The notes under the pieces are model-generated. The model was not told where the DNA came from. It ran no database searches and worked only from the letters and a program-made list of their open reading frames with translations. From DASQMT01 sp963827335 (GTDB taxonomy: Bacteria; Actinomycetota; Thermoleophilia; Solirubrobacterales; Solirubrobacteraceae), in assembly GCA_963827335.1 (NCBI GenBank), contig CAWHAP010000023.1, forward strand, positions 558,001-622,000: a stretch of 64,000 nt of DNA, read 5' to 3'. Position 1 is the first letter of the stretch. Every line of letters starts with the position of its first letter. The translations under genes were made by a program, and so were the position numbers. Positions 63,401 to 64,000 of the stretch are shown here, piece after piece.

Positions 63401-64000
63401 CGGCGTCTTCGTGATGGCCAGGCCGAGGGACGGCGAGCCGTCGAGGCGGGAGTACGACGTCGCTTCGACCGGCTTGAGCCGCACCGTCGCCACGTCGCCC
63501 ACGAGCGCTGGACTGTCCGGCATGACGGGCGCGGTCGGGTCGGTCGGCTCCGTCGGCAGGGCGCCGGCCGCGGCTCCGGCGTCCGGCTCCGCGGCGCCGG
63601 CGCTCGCACCGGTGCCCGGGGCTGCGGTTCCGCCCGGGACGACGGGGAGCTGCTTGAGCTGGTCGACCATGTCGACCGGCTTGCCGAGCTGCACGGACCA
63701 GGCGCGGCCGCCCTCCGTGATCTCCCCTGCGGGCATGACCACGCCGTTGTCCTGCAGCACGGTCGTCAGGTCTTGCGTCGTGAGGCCCGCCGCCGCGAGC
63801 TTCTCCGGGTCGGGCTGGACCTGGACCTCGGTCTCGCGTCTGCCCGGTCACCGAGACCGAGCGGACGCCGTCGACGTCCTCCAGGCCCGGCACGACCACG
63901 TTCTCGACGGTGTCCGCGAGGGCGTTGGGGCTCCTGTCCCCCGAGACGGCCATCTGGACCACGGGCACGTCGTCGACGGAGCCGGTCGTGACCTGTGGGC
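60474..64000 (-). pseudogene. RND efflux pump (HAE1/AcrB-like), N-terminus outside the window, frame-disrupted
   Basis: The gene enters from the right edge. Recognisable parts in order are VQMAVSGDRSPNALADTVEN, KTPEANTVEVSHAIEEALA, LLFAVLVILVFLMSMRSTLV, GRVVDDAIVVIENIKRHMSY with the RND motif (D-D-A-I-V-V-I-E-N), VAVFLPIAFVGGMVGELFRP, VTVTQHYAPGTSLKGQDEAA, AIALVFIVMVAAFRSLAQPF and GIVVSNAIVLIDLINQYRQD with LRPIVMTALATVFALTPMGI. The protein ends in YVVPVIYTIFERRAERRRAA and a 230-residue Pro/Gln/Ala-rich tail to the stop at 60,474. At least ten frame changes are needed. It exports small molecules using proton flow. No membrane-fusion partner lies in the window. Confidence 0.8.

Overview
The window is high-GC actinobacterial DNA that reads as two different pieces joined at about position 39,003. 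Bases 1 to about 39,000 look like a soil actinobacterium of the Solirubrobacterales/Thermoleophilia kind. Apart from two broken loci (13.36-14.54 kb and 18.47-19.30 kb) its genes are intact and tightly packed, with ATGA/GTGA overlaps and clear hairpin terminators between convergent genes. Bases about 39,004 to 64,000 look like a cellulolytic member of the Micrococcales (Promicromonosporaceae-like: GH2, GH36 and GH15 glycosidases, DUF5997, LAxTG surface protein). There most genes are interrupted by single-base frame changes. At the junction a zinc alcohol dehydrogenase stops in mid-domain and a beta-mannosidase begins in mid-protein with no spacer, so a chimeric assembly is the simplest reading. 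Taxonomic statements are inference from gene style, not from a search.

Left part. 0-3.9 kb: end of a heme peroxidase, an ECF sigma factor, and a holin-like/endolysin-like pair. 3.9-9.7 kb: a GT1 glycosyltransferase, a maltokinase-like kinase, then a LysR-HTH/esterase fusion divergent from a hydrolase plus flavin oxidase operon. 9.7-13.1 kb: two related basic, glycine/alanine-rich membrane-associated proteins, a DUF892 ferritin-like protein, a 23-residue membrane peptide, and a DUF2867/methyltransferase pair. 13.4-20.9 kb: an LQRSAGN-motif protein with frame breaks, a PrcB-like protein, a UvrA2-type ATPase, VOC and GNAT proteins, an eroded class V aminotransferase, an acetyltransferase and small secreted proteins. 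21-26 kb: ECF sigma-SnoaL/SDR operon, a serine hydrolase, and an ArsR-SRPBCC-DHFR-like operon with an operator over the regulator start codon. 26-31.2 kb: an RTX-like secreted repeat protein, UspA, an FCD protein without HTH and a second flavin oxidase. 31.3-39 kb: a large ATPase-LuxR regulator with a DUF4242 protein, a divergent HxlR/MFS efflux pair with a palindromic operator, a membrane-anchored secreted protein, a cupin, and a truncated alcohol dehydrogenase behind a perfect palindrome.

Right part. 39-42.4 kb: beta-mannosidase and alpha-galactosidase remnants, many frame changes. 42.6-46.2 kb: a sortase-type surface protein, and a LysR-like binding protein divergent from DUF5997 plus an rRNA-methyltransferase-like gene. 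46.3-48.9 kb: a secreted beta-helix protein convergent with an FKBP isomerase, separated by a 31-bp perfect inverted repeat that overlaps a second hairpin. 49-53 kb: LysR/EamA divergent pair and an ECF42-type sigma factor with its DGPF/YCII partner. 53-56.7 kb: GH15 trehalase/glucoamylase-like enzyme, alpha/beta hydrolase, TetR. 56.7-64 kb: a membrane protein, a Bax1-like protein, an ABC-2 exporter, and an RND efflux pump that runs off the right edge.

No rRNA, tRNA, CRISPR array, transposase or integrase was recognised. No stretch longer than 300 bases lacks a gene; the longest (13,078-13,359) holds a hairpin.
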